The notes under the pieces were generated by a model. It worked only from the letters and a program-made list of their open reading frames with translations, was not told where the DNA came from and searched no databases. Shown piece after piece: positions 1-8,784 of a DNA stretch of 18,201 nt. The translations under genes and the position numbers were made by a program. This DNA comes from Eubacterium sp. CAG:248 (GTDB taxonomy: Bacteria; Bacillota; Clostridia; Lachnospirales; Lachnospiraceae). The stretch spans positions 8,092-26,292 of the forward strand of contig FR886224.1 in the NCBI GenBank assembly GCA_000436475.1. Reading direction: 5' to 3'. Numbering within the stretch: position 1 is the first letter of the stretch; each line of letters opens with the position of its first letter.

Positions 1-41
1 GATTTTAAGTCCTGTGCGTCTGCCAGTTCCGCCACACCGGC
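1..41 (-). tRNA. tRNA-Leu (anticodon TAA), 5' part, cut by the window edge
   Basis: Read on the minus strand, the sequence begins GCCGGTGTGGCGGAA, a typical leucine tRNA acceptor stem and D-arm start. It continues through the D-loop into an anticodon stem beginning CAGGA and the loop CTTAAAA. The central triplet at 7-5 is TAA, which decodes UUA leucine codons. The 3' half (variable arm, T-arm and acceptor 3' strand) lies beyond the left edge. It sits 83 nt downstream of tRNA-Tyr on the same strand, and no clear separate promoter is visible between them, so the two are probably co-transcribed and cut apart. Confidence 0.93.
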
Positions 42-124
42 TCTTTGGTATATTTTAATACATAACAAGTACTTGGCGCAGCCTAAGTTAAGCTTTACTG
101 CCAGCAAGTCTGTGCTATGTAGAA

Positions 125-206
125 TGGGCGGAGAAGGATTCGAACCTTCGAAGGCAGTGCCAGCAGATTTACAGTCTGTCCCCTTTGGCCACTCGGGAAT
201 CCACCC
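125..206 (-). tRNA. tRNA-Tyr (anticodon GTA)
   Basis: On the minus strand the acceptor strand GGGTGGA pairs with TCCGCCC (one U-G wobble), followed by discriminator A at 125. The T-arm is GAAGG-TTCGAAT-CCTTC. The anticodon loop CTGTAAA has GTA at 172-170. A long variable arm (GGC-ACT-GCC) marks a class II tRNA, as expected for bacterial tRNA-Tyr. The outermost anticodon-stem pair appears to be A-C, a mismatch. The bases after the discriminator read TTC, so CCA is not encoded and must be added after transcription, consistent with the cca gene in this window. A promoter lies about 45 nt upstream. Confidence 0.96.
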
Positions 207-257
207 ATTTATCATAGGCAGACATAACGAATCATATCTGCCAACGAAACTTTTTGA

Positions 258-286
258 AGTTTACCACACATATCAGTTCATTGCAA
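258..286 (-). promoter_or_regulatory. Predicted sigma-A promoter for the tRNA-Tyr/tRNA-Leu pair
   Basis: On the minus strand a -35 element TTGCAA (286-281) is separated by exactly 17 nt from a -10 element TAAACT (263-258). Transcription would start near 251, leaving a leader of roughly 45 nt before tRNA-Tyr. Its position just ahead of the tRNA pair supports the call. The -10 matches consensus only partly. Confidence 0.55.
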
Positions 287-383
287 GTCTTTTTTTATAT
301 TTCTATATATTTTCTATATATTTTATGCATAGCCCTGCGTGTATACACATAGCCGCTGCCTGTAAGCATACTGAATCACCCGG

Positions 384-1310
384 CTAATATCGCATTTCCA
401 CAGATGTTATTCTAAAACCTTTATATTTTTTAAAATTATCATTTCCTATGCTGTTAATATAATTATATATGCTTACAGTCTCTTCCGGAACAAATGTTAT
501 CTTAACAAGACCATCGCTTCCAATCGCATCTGCTGGAATAGTAAACATATTCTTATTATCATTAACCTTATCTTCCCTTATCTTGTCACCATACTCATTC
601 TTATGATACATAACTGACACATCTGTATTATCATATGCTTCAACTGTTCCTATATACACATTGTTGGCATACACCTTTGTTGACGTATTATAGCTTGCAC
701 CATATACATCAAGCACTACATCAGAAGGCACATTTGTATTAAATCTGTAATATAACGCTGCTTCATTTCCATTGGTTGTATATATTCCAGTATGAAGGGA
801 ATAAAAGCCCTTGGAATATCTATATGGTATCTTTAACTTTAATGCTGTGCTTTTTTCACTGCTGTCAGTATCTGCTGTGTCAGGATCACCTGCTTTATCA
901 GCCTTATCATCTATATTGTCAGATAAATTACTATTCTCAGCGGCAAGCATCTTCTGGAAATACTTATCTAAGGCTGAATCTCTGTTAGATTCCACGCTGT
1001 CTTTATCGGCTTCATTATTATCTGCATCGTCCTGTTCATTTCTTCCTGATGGATCTCCATATAGCTTTTCTTCTTCAAGAAGCTTCTTATACTCCTCAAG
1101 CTTTGATATATCATATATATCAACATCTCCAAAGTTATAATCAAGTCCATGCTCTCCCGGCCACTTTGAAAGCTTTCCATCAACATAATACAGATCATAC
1201 TCCTGTGATACCTGCCTTTTTGATCCAAGCACAAGTGTTGCAAGGTAAAACACAGCAAGCGCCGCTGTTATAATATAGCATATTACATTAATTATCTTTT
1301 TATTCTTCAT
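384..1310 (-). CDS. Unrecognised membrane-anchored extracytoplasmic protein, last gene of the glycan operon
   Basis: I do not recognise a family for this 308-residue protein. It starts with a short basic stretch (MKNKK) and one hydrophobic segment at about residues 7-29, either an uncleaved membrane anchor or a signal peptide with no obvious cleavage site. Residues about 30-75 are Tyr/Asp-rich. Residues about 79-157 form a very acidic Asp/Glu/Asn/Ser-rich linker, probably disordered. Residues about 158-308 look like a compact beta-rich domain ending in RITSVEMRY, possibly a carbohydrate-binding-like sandwich (weak inference). The start at 1310 is preferred over an in-frame ATG at 1331 because GAGG lies 6 nt upstream of 1310, while 1331 has no clear ribosome binding site. 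It follows the PIG-V-like mannosyltransferase at short distance, so it may act with that enzyme on the outer face of the membrane. No U-tailed terminator is visible downstream. Confidence 0.8.
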   Translation of the reverse strand: MKNKKIINVICYIITAALAVFYLATLVLGSKRQVSQEYDLYYVDGKLSKWPGEHGLDYNFGDVDIYDISKLEEYKKLLEEEKLYGDPSGRNEQDDADNNEADKDSVESNRDSALDKYFQKMLAAENSNLSDNIDDKADKAGDPDTADTDSSEKSTALKLKIPYRYSKGFYSLHTGIYTTNGNEAALYYRFNTNVPSDVVLDVYGASYNTSTKVYANNVYIGTVEAYDNTDVSVMYHKNEYGDKIREDKVNDNKNMFTIPADAIGSDGLVKITFVPEETVSIYNYINSIGNDNFKKYKGFRITSVEMRY

Positions 1311-1345
1311 ATATATCCTCATTTCTGTCATACTTACCGGCTGTA

Positions 1346-2539
1346 TCAGGCTGTAAATGCGTTAACACCTGCTGTAAACCATAACCATATAAGAAACGCT
1401 TCCATAATAACAACTAAAGCTGTTGCACAGAGTTTTATATCCTTCTTATCTGCAAGATAATCATATATACCTATAAATATTACATAACTTCCAACTATAA
1501 AACGGCACATAGACATAACTCCACCTGTCAGTGGGATTATAAGAGTTATTATAGCAAATAGAACCTCTTCATAATATCCATTCCTTAGCATATATACATA
1601 TACAACTATTGCAAGAATAACTACTAGTGGTATCCAGTATCTTTCAGCATATATGTTGTTGAAGAAATCCCATATCATATTACCTATGTATCCTGCGCCA
1701 TCCTCTCTCCATGCTGTCTGCACATGTCTGAACGCCCACGCATCACCACATACCCAGTAAAGATGCAGCATATTTACGAATATTCCCGCAGGACATATAA
1801 ATATCTGGAGCATTCTTACAGGTGTGCATAAGGTATCCTTTATAAAACTGCCAGCCTTTTTAAGGCTTATTTTTCCACTATATGAATCCCGATACATTCC
1901 AAGCACAAGCGGAAACACTAATATAACACCGACTATCCTTGTACAGCTTGCAAGCATTGCCGCAAATGCTGGTATCCAGTAATTTCTTTTACCATCCACA
2001 TCCTTTTTCAGATAATAAAAGAATATTGAAAGAAGCATCATAAACAAGGTTTCAGAATAAACACAATGAAGATAAAAGGTGTATGGTCCCATGTATAAAA
2101 GCACCACTGCTATATATCCTAATCTTCCAGGTTTATATAGTCTTACTGTCTTTACAAGATAAAGTCCTGTTATATAAGTAAATATAGAACTAAGTATTAT
2201 ACCTGCCTGTTTATAGTCAAGGAAAAAGAATATATATTTAAACCATCTTATAAGCACTGGAAACAAAGGAAAAAACGCCCAGTTTGCCTGTCCATCCCCT
2301 GTTTTTATACTGCTGGCAAGGCTATAACCCTTCTCAGCTATTTTTATATACCAGTCTGCATCTCCCCCAAGAAACATCTTGGCAAAGGTTACATTATTAC
2401 CAAATGCAGAGTTAGTAACACATCCTATAAATATATAGAATAATTTTGAAATAAACAAAATTATAAATACATCCCATGCAAGTTTACGGTTTTCTTTAGT
2501 AGTTAATCTGTTCCATACTCCAGACATTTTTTCTTTCAT
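1346..2539 (-). CDS. PIG-V-like GT-C membrane mannosyltransferase
   Basis: This 397-residue multi-pass membrane protein has about nine or ten hydrophobic segments. It resembles the PIG-V/Gpi18 mannosyltransferase family, which transfers mannose from a polyprenyl-phosphate donor on the outer side of the membrane. The first large extracellular loop carries the motif GGDADWYIKIAEKGY at 58-72, whose Asp residues fit the catalytic acidic site of GT-C enzymes. Further family-like motifs are NWAFFPLFPVLIR (86-98) and YSETLF (161-166), and an Arg in MCRFI (344-348) may contact the lipid-phosphate donor. GGAG lies 5 nt before the ATG. The gene follows rfbD by 19 nt and precedes the orphan membrane-anchored protein. 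Mannose specificity comes from the family, and another polyprenyl-linked hexose is possible. Family assignment is firm; acceptor is unknown. Confidence 0.87.
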   Translation of the reverse strand: MKEKMSGVWNRLTTKENRKLAWDVFIILFISKLFYIFIGCVTNSAFGNNVTFAKMFLGGDADWYIKIAEKGYSLASSIKTGDGQANWAFFPLFPVLIRWFKYIFFFLDYKQAGIILSSIFTYITGLYLVKTVRLYKPGRLGYIAVVLLYMGPYTFYLHCVYSETLFMMLLSIFFYYLKKDVDGKRNYWIPAFAAMLASCTRIVGVILVFPLVLGMYRDSYSGKISLKKAGSFIKDTLCTPVRMLQIFICPAGIFVNMLHLYWVCGDAWAFRHVQTAWREDGAGYIGNMIWDFFNNIYAERYWIPLVVILAIVVYVYMLRNGYYEEVLFAIITLIIPLTGGVMSMCRFIVGSYVIFIGIYDYLADKKDIKLCATALVVIMEAFLIWLWFTAGVNAFTA

Positions 2540-2558
2540 ACATTCTCCATTCTACTAA

Positions 2559-3482
2559 TTACTGTTCTTCCTTCATAAGCAATGCAACATATCTTTTTGT
2601 TGCATCCTGCCATGTAGGAAGTGGGGTAAAGCCATTTGCTGCAAGCTTGCTCTTATCAAGTCTTGAATTAAAAGGTCTTGCTGCTTTAGATAACCCATAC
2701 TCTTTTGTCGTTACAGGAACAACCTTTGTATTAAGTCCTGCCTGCTTATATATTTCAAGGGTAAAATCATACCATGATATATATCCACCCTCATTAGTAG
2801 CATGATAATATCCATACTTATCTGTTTCTATCATATCCACTAAAAGAACTGATAAGTCAAGGGTATATGTAGGCGTTCCTATCTGGTCACATACAACTCT
2901 TACTGTATCATGTGTCTTTCCTACGTTAATCATTGTCTTTATGAAATTCTTTCCATTAACACCAAATACCCATGCTATTCTTACTATAAAGTACTTATCT
3001 AAAAACTCAGAAACCGCAAGTTCTCCCTCAAGCTTAGTCTGTCCATACACATTAAGCGGCTTATAATCCTTGCAGTCAGGCTCCCATGGCTTATCACCCT
3101 GGCCATCAAACACATAATCTGTACTTATATATACCATCTTGCAGTCAAGTTTCTTAGCTACCCTTGCTATATTTCTTGTACCACCTGCATTAACTGCACG
3201 CACCTTTTCTACCTTATCATCATCTTCTGCCATATCAACAGCTGTCCATGCAGCGCAATGTACTATAACATCCGGATTAACTTCTGTGATAATATCTTCT
3301 ACTGCCTTTTCATCAGTAATATCCATCTGGACATATTCCATGTTAACAACAGCAGTCCCATCGTCAGCTCCACTGTACTTTTCTGCTATATCACTTCCTA
3401 CCCCTGTATATCCTCTCTTTGCTAATTCATTCATTACATCATGTCCGAGCTGTCCTGATACTCCGGTAACTAATACTTTCAT
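2559..3482 (-). CDS. rfbD: dTDP-4-dehydrorhamnose reductase (RfbD/RmlD)
   Basis: This enzyme reduces dTDP-4-dehydro-L-rhamnose to dTDP-L-rhamnose with NAD(P)H, the last step of the Rml pathway in the cytoplasm. The 307-residue protein is of normal family length. It is an extended short-chain dehydrogenase with the nucleotide-binding loop TGVSGQLG at 6-13, YISTDYVFDG at 118-127 containing the catalytic Thr/Ser region, and the YxxxK pair Tyr146/Lys150 within VYGQTKLEGE. Start 3482 is chosen because GGAGGATAAGC directly precedes it and the protein then begins MKVLVTG. A longer frame from 3521 would overlap the upstream gene and lacks such a site. The gene lies 16 nt after the upstream GT4 gene. 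RmlA, RmlB and RmlC are absent from the window, so they must be elsewhere, or this member has a related substrate. Confidence 0.93.
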   Translation of the reverse strand: MKVLVTGVSGQLGHDVMNELAKRGYTGVGSDIAEKYSGADDGTAVVNMEYVQMDITDEKAVEDIITEVNPDVIVHCAAWTAVDMAEDDDKVEKVRAVNAGGTRNIARVAKKLDCKMVYISTDYVFDGQGDKPWEPDCKDYKPLNVYGQTKLEGELAVSEFLDKYFIVRIAWVFGVNGKNFIKTMINVGKTHDTVRVVCDQIGTPTYTLDLSVLLVDMIETDKYGYYHATNEGGYISWYDFTLEIYKQAGLNTKVVPVTTKEYGLSKAARPFNSRLDKSKLAANGFTPLPTWQDATKRYVALLMKEEQ

Positions 3483-3498
3483 GCTTATCCTCCACGTC

Positions 3499-4596
3499 TT
3501 AGTTATTATTTCTATATCCATTTACAAAATCATACACTATTTTACCAAGCCTTTCAGGTAAATATCTGTTTACTACTGCTTCATAAGCTGATTCATCCAC
3601 ATTTGCATTATAATTGAGCATAATCTGTGCAAGATTCTTTATCTGTTCATCAGCACTGCAATATAAATCAAATGTATTAATATTTCCATCTGTTATCTCA
3701 TCAAATATAGGAAGATTACTTGCAATTATTGGTTTATTGAATCTCATAACTTCTATTATTGGCATACCAAAGCCCTCTGCCTTTGACGGAAACACAAACG
3801 CAGACATTCCAGCATACAACTCAAGCTTTTTATTATGTGCAACATAATCAAGATATGTTATGTCCTTATCTTTTTCCATTGCATCGTGTACAAGAGTATT
3901 GATATCATCCTCCTGCATCTTTCCACCAAGAATAAGCTTCTTTTTTCCGCCAAGCTCCTTATATTTTAAATATCCATTTATAAGAAGATCAACGCCTTTT
4001 CTTTTTTCCATATTTCCTATATACAGGAAATAATTTTCGTCTGTACTGATCCATTTTTTCCTGACTGGATTAGATATTATATATGCATTGACATTATCTA
4101 TATCTTTAGCTTCGGGAAAGAACTTCTCTGTTGTACGTTTTGTCTGCTCTGAATTATACAGAATCATATCCGTATTTTTTAATGTCTTTTTTAAATTATG
4201 CTTAAAATATATGTTATACACTCTTCCAAAATATTCAACATATTCTATTGGAAACATATCATGTATAGTTATCATTATCCTGTAATCACCCTTAAGCTTC
4301 ACCGGTATGATTGTATTAACCTCCCAGAATATATCCGGCTTTATAAGCTCAAGCTGTTTCTTTACAAATGCGAAATATGAATACACTCCAGCACTTTTAT
4401 AAACCTTTTTGCCCTGCGTATATACCTTTATCCCTTTATTCTCAAACGATTTAATATATTCGCTTTCAGCCACATCTGATATAAGAACGAATTCCATATC
4501 CTCATACTTTATAAGCTGTTTTAAAAAATCGTTAAGATACATGCCCACTCCACTTGGTCTGCTGCCAAGTGTTCTCGCATCAATCGCTATCTTCAT
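3499..4596 (-). CDS. GT4-family glycosyltransferase (second of a pair)
   Basis: This 365-residue GT-B fold enzyme transfers a sugar from a nucleotide-sugar donor to a growing lipid-linked glycan at the cytoplasmic face. The N-terminal acceptor domain starts MKIAIDARTLGSRPSGVGMY, with the Gly-rich loop typical of GT4 enzymes. The C-terminal donor domain contains YIGNMEKRKGVDLL (192-205) and the EX7E motif EGFGMPIIE (Glu274 and Glu282). No transmembrane segment is seen. GAGG lies 6 nt before the ATG. The gene lies 33 nt downstream of another GT4 gene with the same architecture but quite different sequence, which suggests two different linkages rather than a fresh duplication. The exact donor cannot be read from sequence; mannose or rhamnose would fit the neighbours. 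Confidence 0.9.
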   Translation of the reverse strand: MKIAIDARTLGSRPSGVGMYLNDFLKQLIKYEDMEFVLISDVAESEYIKSFENKGIKVYTQGKKVYKSAGVYSYFAFVKKQLELIKPDIFWEVNTIIPVKLKGDYRIMITIHDMFPIEYVEYFGRVYNIYFKHNLKKTLKNTDMILYNSEQTKRTTEKFFPEAKDIDNVNAYIISNPVRKKWISTDENYFLYIGNMEKRKGVDLLINGYLKYKELGGKKKLILGGKMQEDDINTLVHDAMEKDKDITYLDYVAHNKKLELYAGMSAFVFPSKAEGFGMPIIEVMRFNKPIIASNLPIFDEITDGNINTFDLYCSADEQIKNLAQIMLNYNANVDESAYEAVVNRYLPERLGKIVYDFVNGYRNNN

Positions 4597-4629
4597 AACC
4601 TTCCTCTGATTCCATACTTAATTATCACT

Positions 4630-5730
4630 CTATATACCAGCCGCATACCTGTCCATAAGCTGTGCCAGACCTGCTGCTGACTTCTTCCATGAATGTGTGT
4701 CAAGCACCTTAACTGCTGCTTCCTTTTCTTTTTTAGCATCACTGTTATCAAGCAGCTCATCCAGATTAACATCCGCGTCATTACAGTTAATATACAAAGC
4801 CGACTCTCCATATATCTCATGCAGTACCGGAATATCCCCCAGTATGATACGGGCACCCATACATAACGCCTCCATAGGTGGAATTCCAAAGCCCTCATAT
4901 GTTGATGGAAAAACAAATGCCTTACAGTATTTCATAAGTGCCCTTGCCTCTGCATCTTTTGCATAACCAATCAAAACAACATTAGGCAGCTTTTCTATGC
5001 CTGACCTGTCACCAAGAGAACGGCCTGCTATAACATATGTAACCTCAGGATGCATCTTTGCATTTTCAAGTATCCATTTAAGATTCTTATTAGGAGCAAG
5101 CGATGCAAGGTAGAAATAATACCTGCCTCTCTTTATCCTTGAGGCATACCTGTCAAATATTATTTCATCTACGTTATCTATGTTAAAATGCTGCCATCCA
5201 TTACCAGCAACAACTATATCTGTATTCTTCAGGCTGTAGTTATCAAGAATTTCACGCTTTGAATACTGACTTACCGTCATAATCGCATCAGCTTTCTTAA
5301 ACGCTTTAAGATACATAAGCTTTCTAAACAGTATTTCATGCCAGTCACCCGGTTCGGTAAAGAAACCTGGATGCGTCTTAAATGCTATATCATGAACTGT
5401 TACTATTCCATTTTTCATTAAAAGTGAAACTTCGTTACACAGATACACCGGTTTTGCTTTCTGTCTGTTAACATAGTGCTGAAATGTAAGCTGTTCCCAT
5501 TTTCTTCCAGATACACCTTTAAGTATGACAATTTTTATATTATCATACTTCGTTTTATAGCTGTTAATCTCTGCTGATGTCCCTTCTGAATCTATCTGCG
5601 GAACTGCTATTTCAACATCATATGGCTTGTCCTTAATCATTTTATCAAGCTGAGCTGTTATTTCTCTTGCATACCTTTGTACACCCAGAACCTGTCCATA
5701 TAAAAATCTTCCATCAATAATATATTTCAT
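4630..5730 (-). CDS. GT4-family glycosyltransferase (first of a pair)
   Basis: This 366-residue GT-B glycosyltransferase probably adds one sugar to the lipid-linked intermediate in the cytoplasm. The N-terminus MKYIIDGRFLYGQVLGVQRY resembles mannosyltransferase-type GT4 enzymes that open with a short strand and a GVQRYA loop. TVHDIAF at 111-117 and NKNLKWI at 214-220 are family landmarks, and the donor-binding EX7E motif is EGFGIPPME with Glu279 and Glu287. GAGG stands 6 nt before the ATG. It is separated by 45 nt from the dehydratase gene upstream and by 33 nt from the next GT4 gene. Fold and family are clear; donor and acceptor are unknown. Confidence 0.9.
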   Translation of the reverse strand: MKYIIDGRFLYGQVLGVQRYAREITAQLDKMIKDKPYDVEIAVPQIDSEGTSAEINSYKTKYDNIKIVILKGVSGRKWEQLTFQHYVNRQKAKPVYLCNEVSLLMKNGIVTVHDIAFKTHPGFFTEPGDWHEILFRKLMYLKAFKKADAIMTVSQYSKREILDNYSLKNTDIVVAGNGWQHFNIDNVDEIIFDRYASRIKRGRYYFYLASLAPNKNLKWILENAKMHPEVTYVIAGRSLGDRSGIEKLPNVVLIGYAKDAEARALMKYCKAFVFPSTYEGFGIPPMEALCMGARIILGDIPVLHEIYGESALYINCNDADVNLDELLDNSDAKKEKEAAVKVLDTHSWKKSAAGLAQLMDRYAAGI

Positions 5731-5775
5731 ACCGAACCTCGATTCCTGCTTTGCAACTGTTTCTTTGTTTTTTTA

Positions 5776-7650
5776 CTACCTGTTACTGTTGCCGTTAGGC
5801 CTGTATGTCGGAACGAATTCCTTAACAAGCACCTTAACTGCTGCTGCATCTTCACTATATGCTGTTTCTTTAAGTATCTCTAACCTTTTCTCAAAATCCT
5901 TCTTTTCAAACTCTATTGGTTTGCCTATATGAATGAGCTTATTATCTGTATCCTGCATGCCTTCCTCTGCCATCAGAAGCTCCTCATATAACTTTTCTCC
6001 TGGACGTAATCCTGTATACTTAATCTCCATATCAACACCAAGAGTATAGCCGGAAAGTCTGATAAGATTCTTTGCAAGATCATCTATCTTTACCGGGTCA
6101 CCCATATCAAGTATGAAGATTTCTCCACCCTTTGCATAGGCACCTGCCTGGATAACCAGTGATACTGCCTCAGGTATCGTCATAAAATATCTTATAATAT
6201 CAGGATGTGTGACAGTTACAGGTCCTCCCGCTGCAATCTGTTTCTTAAAAAGCGGTATAACTGAACCATTACTTCCAAGGACATTACCGAATCTTACTGC
6301 AACGAATTCTGTCCTTGATATCCCATTATAATACTGGATAATCATTTCACATATACGTTTTGTGGCACCCATAATATTAGTCGGATTAACCGCCTTATCA
6401 GTACTTATCATAACAAAACGCTTTGTCCCATATTTGTCAGCCATATGTGCCAGGTTCCACGTACCTGCAACATTATTCTTAATGGCCTCATTAGGACTTC
6501 CCTCCATAAGCGGTACATGCTTATGTGCTGCTGCATGATATACAATATCAGGTCTATAGTGAGAAAACAGCCACTCAAGTCTTGTATTGTTTCTTATTGA
6601 ACCTATGAGAGTGACTACATTGGCATCTGGATTACTCATTTTTAATTCCTGCTGGATATCATAAGCACTGTTTTCATATATATCAAATATTATAAGACAC
6701 TTTGGATTATGCTTAACAAGCTGTCTGCATAACTCCGAACCGATTGAACCGCCACCGCCTGTAACAAGCACTGTCTTTCCAGATACATATCCTAATATAG
6801 ACTCTACATCTACCTTGATAGGATCCCTGCCCAAAAGATCATCTACATCTACATTTCTGATATCCTGGACATTAATCTCTCCATCCATCATCTGATACAC
6901 ACCAGGTATGATCTTTAAGTTACAGTTAGTTTCCTTGCATATATTGAGTATTTCTCTTTTGGTATCTTGTGATGCTGATGGAATAGCAAATATTATTTCA
7001 TCTATATCATAGTATTTTGCATACTCTTTTATCTGATTCCTGTTACCAACTATCTTTACTCCTCTTATATACTTTCCAACCTTTTTTGCATCATCATCTA
7101 TGATACATACAACCTTTGAGTTATCAAGATATCTTGAGTTGGCTATTTCTCTCATGAGTACGTTAGCCGCCTCTCCGGCTCCTATTATCATTATCTTTAC
7201 CTGTTCTGATGTATGTCTGTATTCCTGTATAACAGTTCTTAACATTCTATACATAAAACGGCTTGCGCACATTGCTACAACGAGAAATACACCTGTCATG
7301 AAATAACAAGCTCTTGGAAGCATTTCACCTGTAACTGCGGTAAGGCATATATGAACGCCTTCAGCAACTATACAGGCTTCTACTATCTTATACAGCTCAG
7401 CTATACTGGCATACTGCCACAGACTATGATACATCCTGAAGCACCAGAATATAATAAGTGTTATTATTGTAAATGGAATCCATGTATCCTTAAAGCTATC
7501 TATATATTGTGGTTCAATCGCTGAAAAATCAACATTAAACCTCATTACAAGTGATAGTATTACACTTCCATTAATGAGGATAATATCAGTTATTATAAGA
7601 AAAAATCGTCTTATAATAAGCTGAAGCTTATCTTTTCTTGTCTCTCCCAT
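5776..7650 (-). CDS. Membrane-bound NDP-sugar 4,6-dehydratase (CapD/PglF/WbpM type)
   Basis: This 624-residue protein has the standard architecture of the large polysaccharide SDR dehydratases. About four hydrophobic segments occupy residues 12-132. A first Rossmann-like domain carries IIGAGEAANV (155-164). The catalytic SDR domain carries TGGGGSIGSE (297-306). The active site reads STDKAVNPTNIMGATK, with Thr417-Asp418-Lys419 and Met427 in place of the usual Tyr of YxxxK, followed by Lys431. That Met substitution is normal in PglF and WbpM. Known relatives convert UDP-GlcNAc to the UDP-4-keto-6-deoxy sugar, the substrate for a 4-aminotransferase, and a DegT enzyme is encoded in the same operon. 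The gene starts 2 nt after the stop of the GT2 gene, with GAGG inside the upstream coding end, so translation is probably coupled. Confidence 0.93.
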   Translation of the reverse strand: MGETRKDKLQLIIRRFFLIITDIILINGSVILSLVMRFNVDFSAIEPQYIDSFKDTWIPFTIITLIIFWCFRMYHSLWQYASIAELYKIVEACIVAEGVHICLTAVTGEMLPRACYFMTGVFLVVAMCASRFMYRMLRTVIQEYRHTSEQVKIMIIGAGEAANVLMREIANSRYLDNSKVVCIIDDDAKKVGKYIRGVKIVGNRNQIKEYAKYYDIDEIIFAIPSASQDTKREILNICKETNCNLKIIPGVYQMMDGEINVQDIRNVDVDDLLGRDPIKVDVESILGYVSGKTVLVTGGGGSIGSELCRQLVKHNPKCLIIFDIYENSAYDIQQELKMSNPDANVVTLIGSIRNNTRLEWLFSHYRPDIVYHAAAHKHVPLMEGSPNEAIKNNVAGTWNLAHMADKYGTKRFVMISTDKAVNPTNIMGATKRICEMIIQYYNGISRTEFVAVRFGNVLGSNGSVIPLFKKQIAAGGPVTVTHPDIIRYFMTIPEAVSLVIQAGAYAKGGEIFILDMGDPVKIDDLAKNLIRLSGYTLGVDMEIKYTGLRPGEKLYEELLMAEEGMQDTDNKLIHIGKPIEFEKKDFEKRLEILKETAYSEDAAAVKVLVKEFVPTYRPNGNSNR

Positions 7651-7652
7651 AT

Positions 7653-8753
7653 CTAACCTCTTTCCTGCTTATCCATAAGTCCCACAATCGTTCCTGCTCC
7701 ATAGCTTACATGAAGCATGAGGAATAATACTGGAAGCAGGATATTTGTTATATTTTTCTTTTCACCTGCTTTAACTGATGATACCGCCGCCATAGTACAC
7801 GCCAATGTTCCATACAATACCCACATAACAACGGTAAGTGTTGTAATAATATTTTTTATTTTCCCAGGCAGCCATATGCTTTCCCTGCCATTTTTCTTTG
7901 TACCGCTGCGTGATAACCGTATTCTTACATCATCAGCCACTTTAAGTCCTGTTAAAGAGAGCGCAGATGCCATAATAGCACTCACAAACGCAAATGGCAC
8001 AAAATGATATATGCTAAGACACCCTGGACACACTTTGCTCGTCTTTCCTATCCAGAAACCGTTTGCATACTTCTGTTTAAGCATAGATGAAAGACTGCTC
8101 CTTGTATACTGATATGAAATAATATCAGGATCAAAGCACAGCTTATATCCTGCCTTTCTCATACGATAATGAATCTCATTATCCTCTGTTCTAGCAAGCT
8201 CTTCATTAAAAAAGCCAACCTTTTCAAACACTTCTCTTCTGTATGCCGCATGGAATAAAGATTTAACATATGTTTTTCCTGGATTATTCCTGTAAGCTGC
8301 TATGCTTGAACCAAACATGCTGCTTTCTGCGAGCAATAACGTTTCCTTGAATGGTGTTGGCTCATCTATTATATTAGGTCTCTGCCCACCGCATATATAC
8401 TCACCAGTGTTAAGAACTGCTACATTCTTACTCACAAAATCCTGTGGTATAACTGCATGTGCATCTACCTTTATGATTGCATCTCCCTTATACTCCCTTA
8501 ACGCTACATTCCATCCACTTGGAAGTGTTCTTTTAGGATTATCAAGAACTACTACCCTGTCGAATTCATTTTCATTATTTTTTGCAAAATCAACCATAAT
8601 ATCCCTTGTCTTATCAGAAGACATACCATCAACAAGTACAATCTCCATAGACTTATGATCATAATCCTGCTCTTTAATGCAGCTAAGTATATTGTTTATG
8701 CTGTTTTCCTCATTGTATGCAATCACACACATAGTTATAAACAACTTGTCCAT
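7653..8753 (-). CDS. ExoA-like GT2 glycosyltransferase with C-terminal membrane segments
   Basis: This 366-residue protein has an N-terminal GT-A domain opening VIAYNEENSI (10-19), followed by VDGMSSDKT (41-49). A DXH-type metal-binding motif lies in KVDAHA (Asp97), and the likely catalytic base region is RTEDNEIHYR (188-197). The last third contains about three hydrophobic segments near 250-270, 302-328 and 336-357. This arrangement resembles ExoA-type beta-glycosyltransferases of exopolysaccharide synthesis, which add a sugar to the undecaprenyl-diphosphate-linked primer at the inner membrane face. The ribosome binding site is weak (GGGA about 10 nt upstream). The gene follows the priming transferase by 83 nt and overlaps functionally with the dehydratase gene, 2 nt downstream. 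The sugar donor is unknown. Confidence 0.88.
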   Translation of the reverse strand: MDKLFITMCVIAYNEENSINNILSCIKEQDYDHKSMEIVLVDGMSSDKTRDIMVDFAKNNENEFDRVVVLDNPKRTLPSGWNVALREYKGDAIIKVDAHAVIPQDFVSKNVAVLNTGEYICGGQRPNIIDEPTPFKETLLLAESSMFGSSIAAYRNNPGKTYVKSLFHAAYRREVFEKVGFFNEELARTEDNEIHYRMRKAGYKLCFDPDIISYQYTRSSLSSMLKQKYANGFWIGKTSKVCPGCLSIYHFVPFAFVSAIMASALSLTGLKVADDVRIRLSRSGTKKNGRESIWLPGKIKNIITTLTVVMWVLYGTLACTMAAVSSVKAGEKKNITNILLPVLFLMLHVSYGAGTIVGLMDKQERG

Positions 8754-8784
8754 CTTACGTTATTCCCTTTCTGCACTTATTACC

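Noticed and set aside
1..206. tRNA genes as an integration site with a nearby mobile element
   Set aside because: No integrase gene, no repeated tRNA 3' end and no compositional break are visible next to the tRNAs.
300..383. The palindrome GTGTATACAC near 340 as a terminator of the glycan operon
   Set aside because: The stem is only five base pairs with no loop in perfect form and no U-run follows on the minus strand.
73..387. A 104-codon open frame on the plus strand across the tRNA-Tyr gene
   Set aside because: It runs through a clear tRNA on the opposite strand, has no ribosome binding site and no recognisable protein motif.
4593..4916. A 107-codon minus-strand frame overlapping the end of the first GT4 gene
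   Set aside because: It overlaps the donor-binding domain of a confident glycosyltransferase in another frame and has no motif or start signal of its own.
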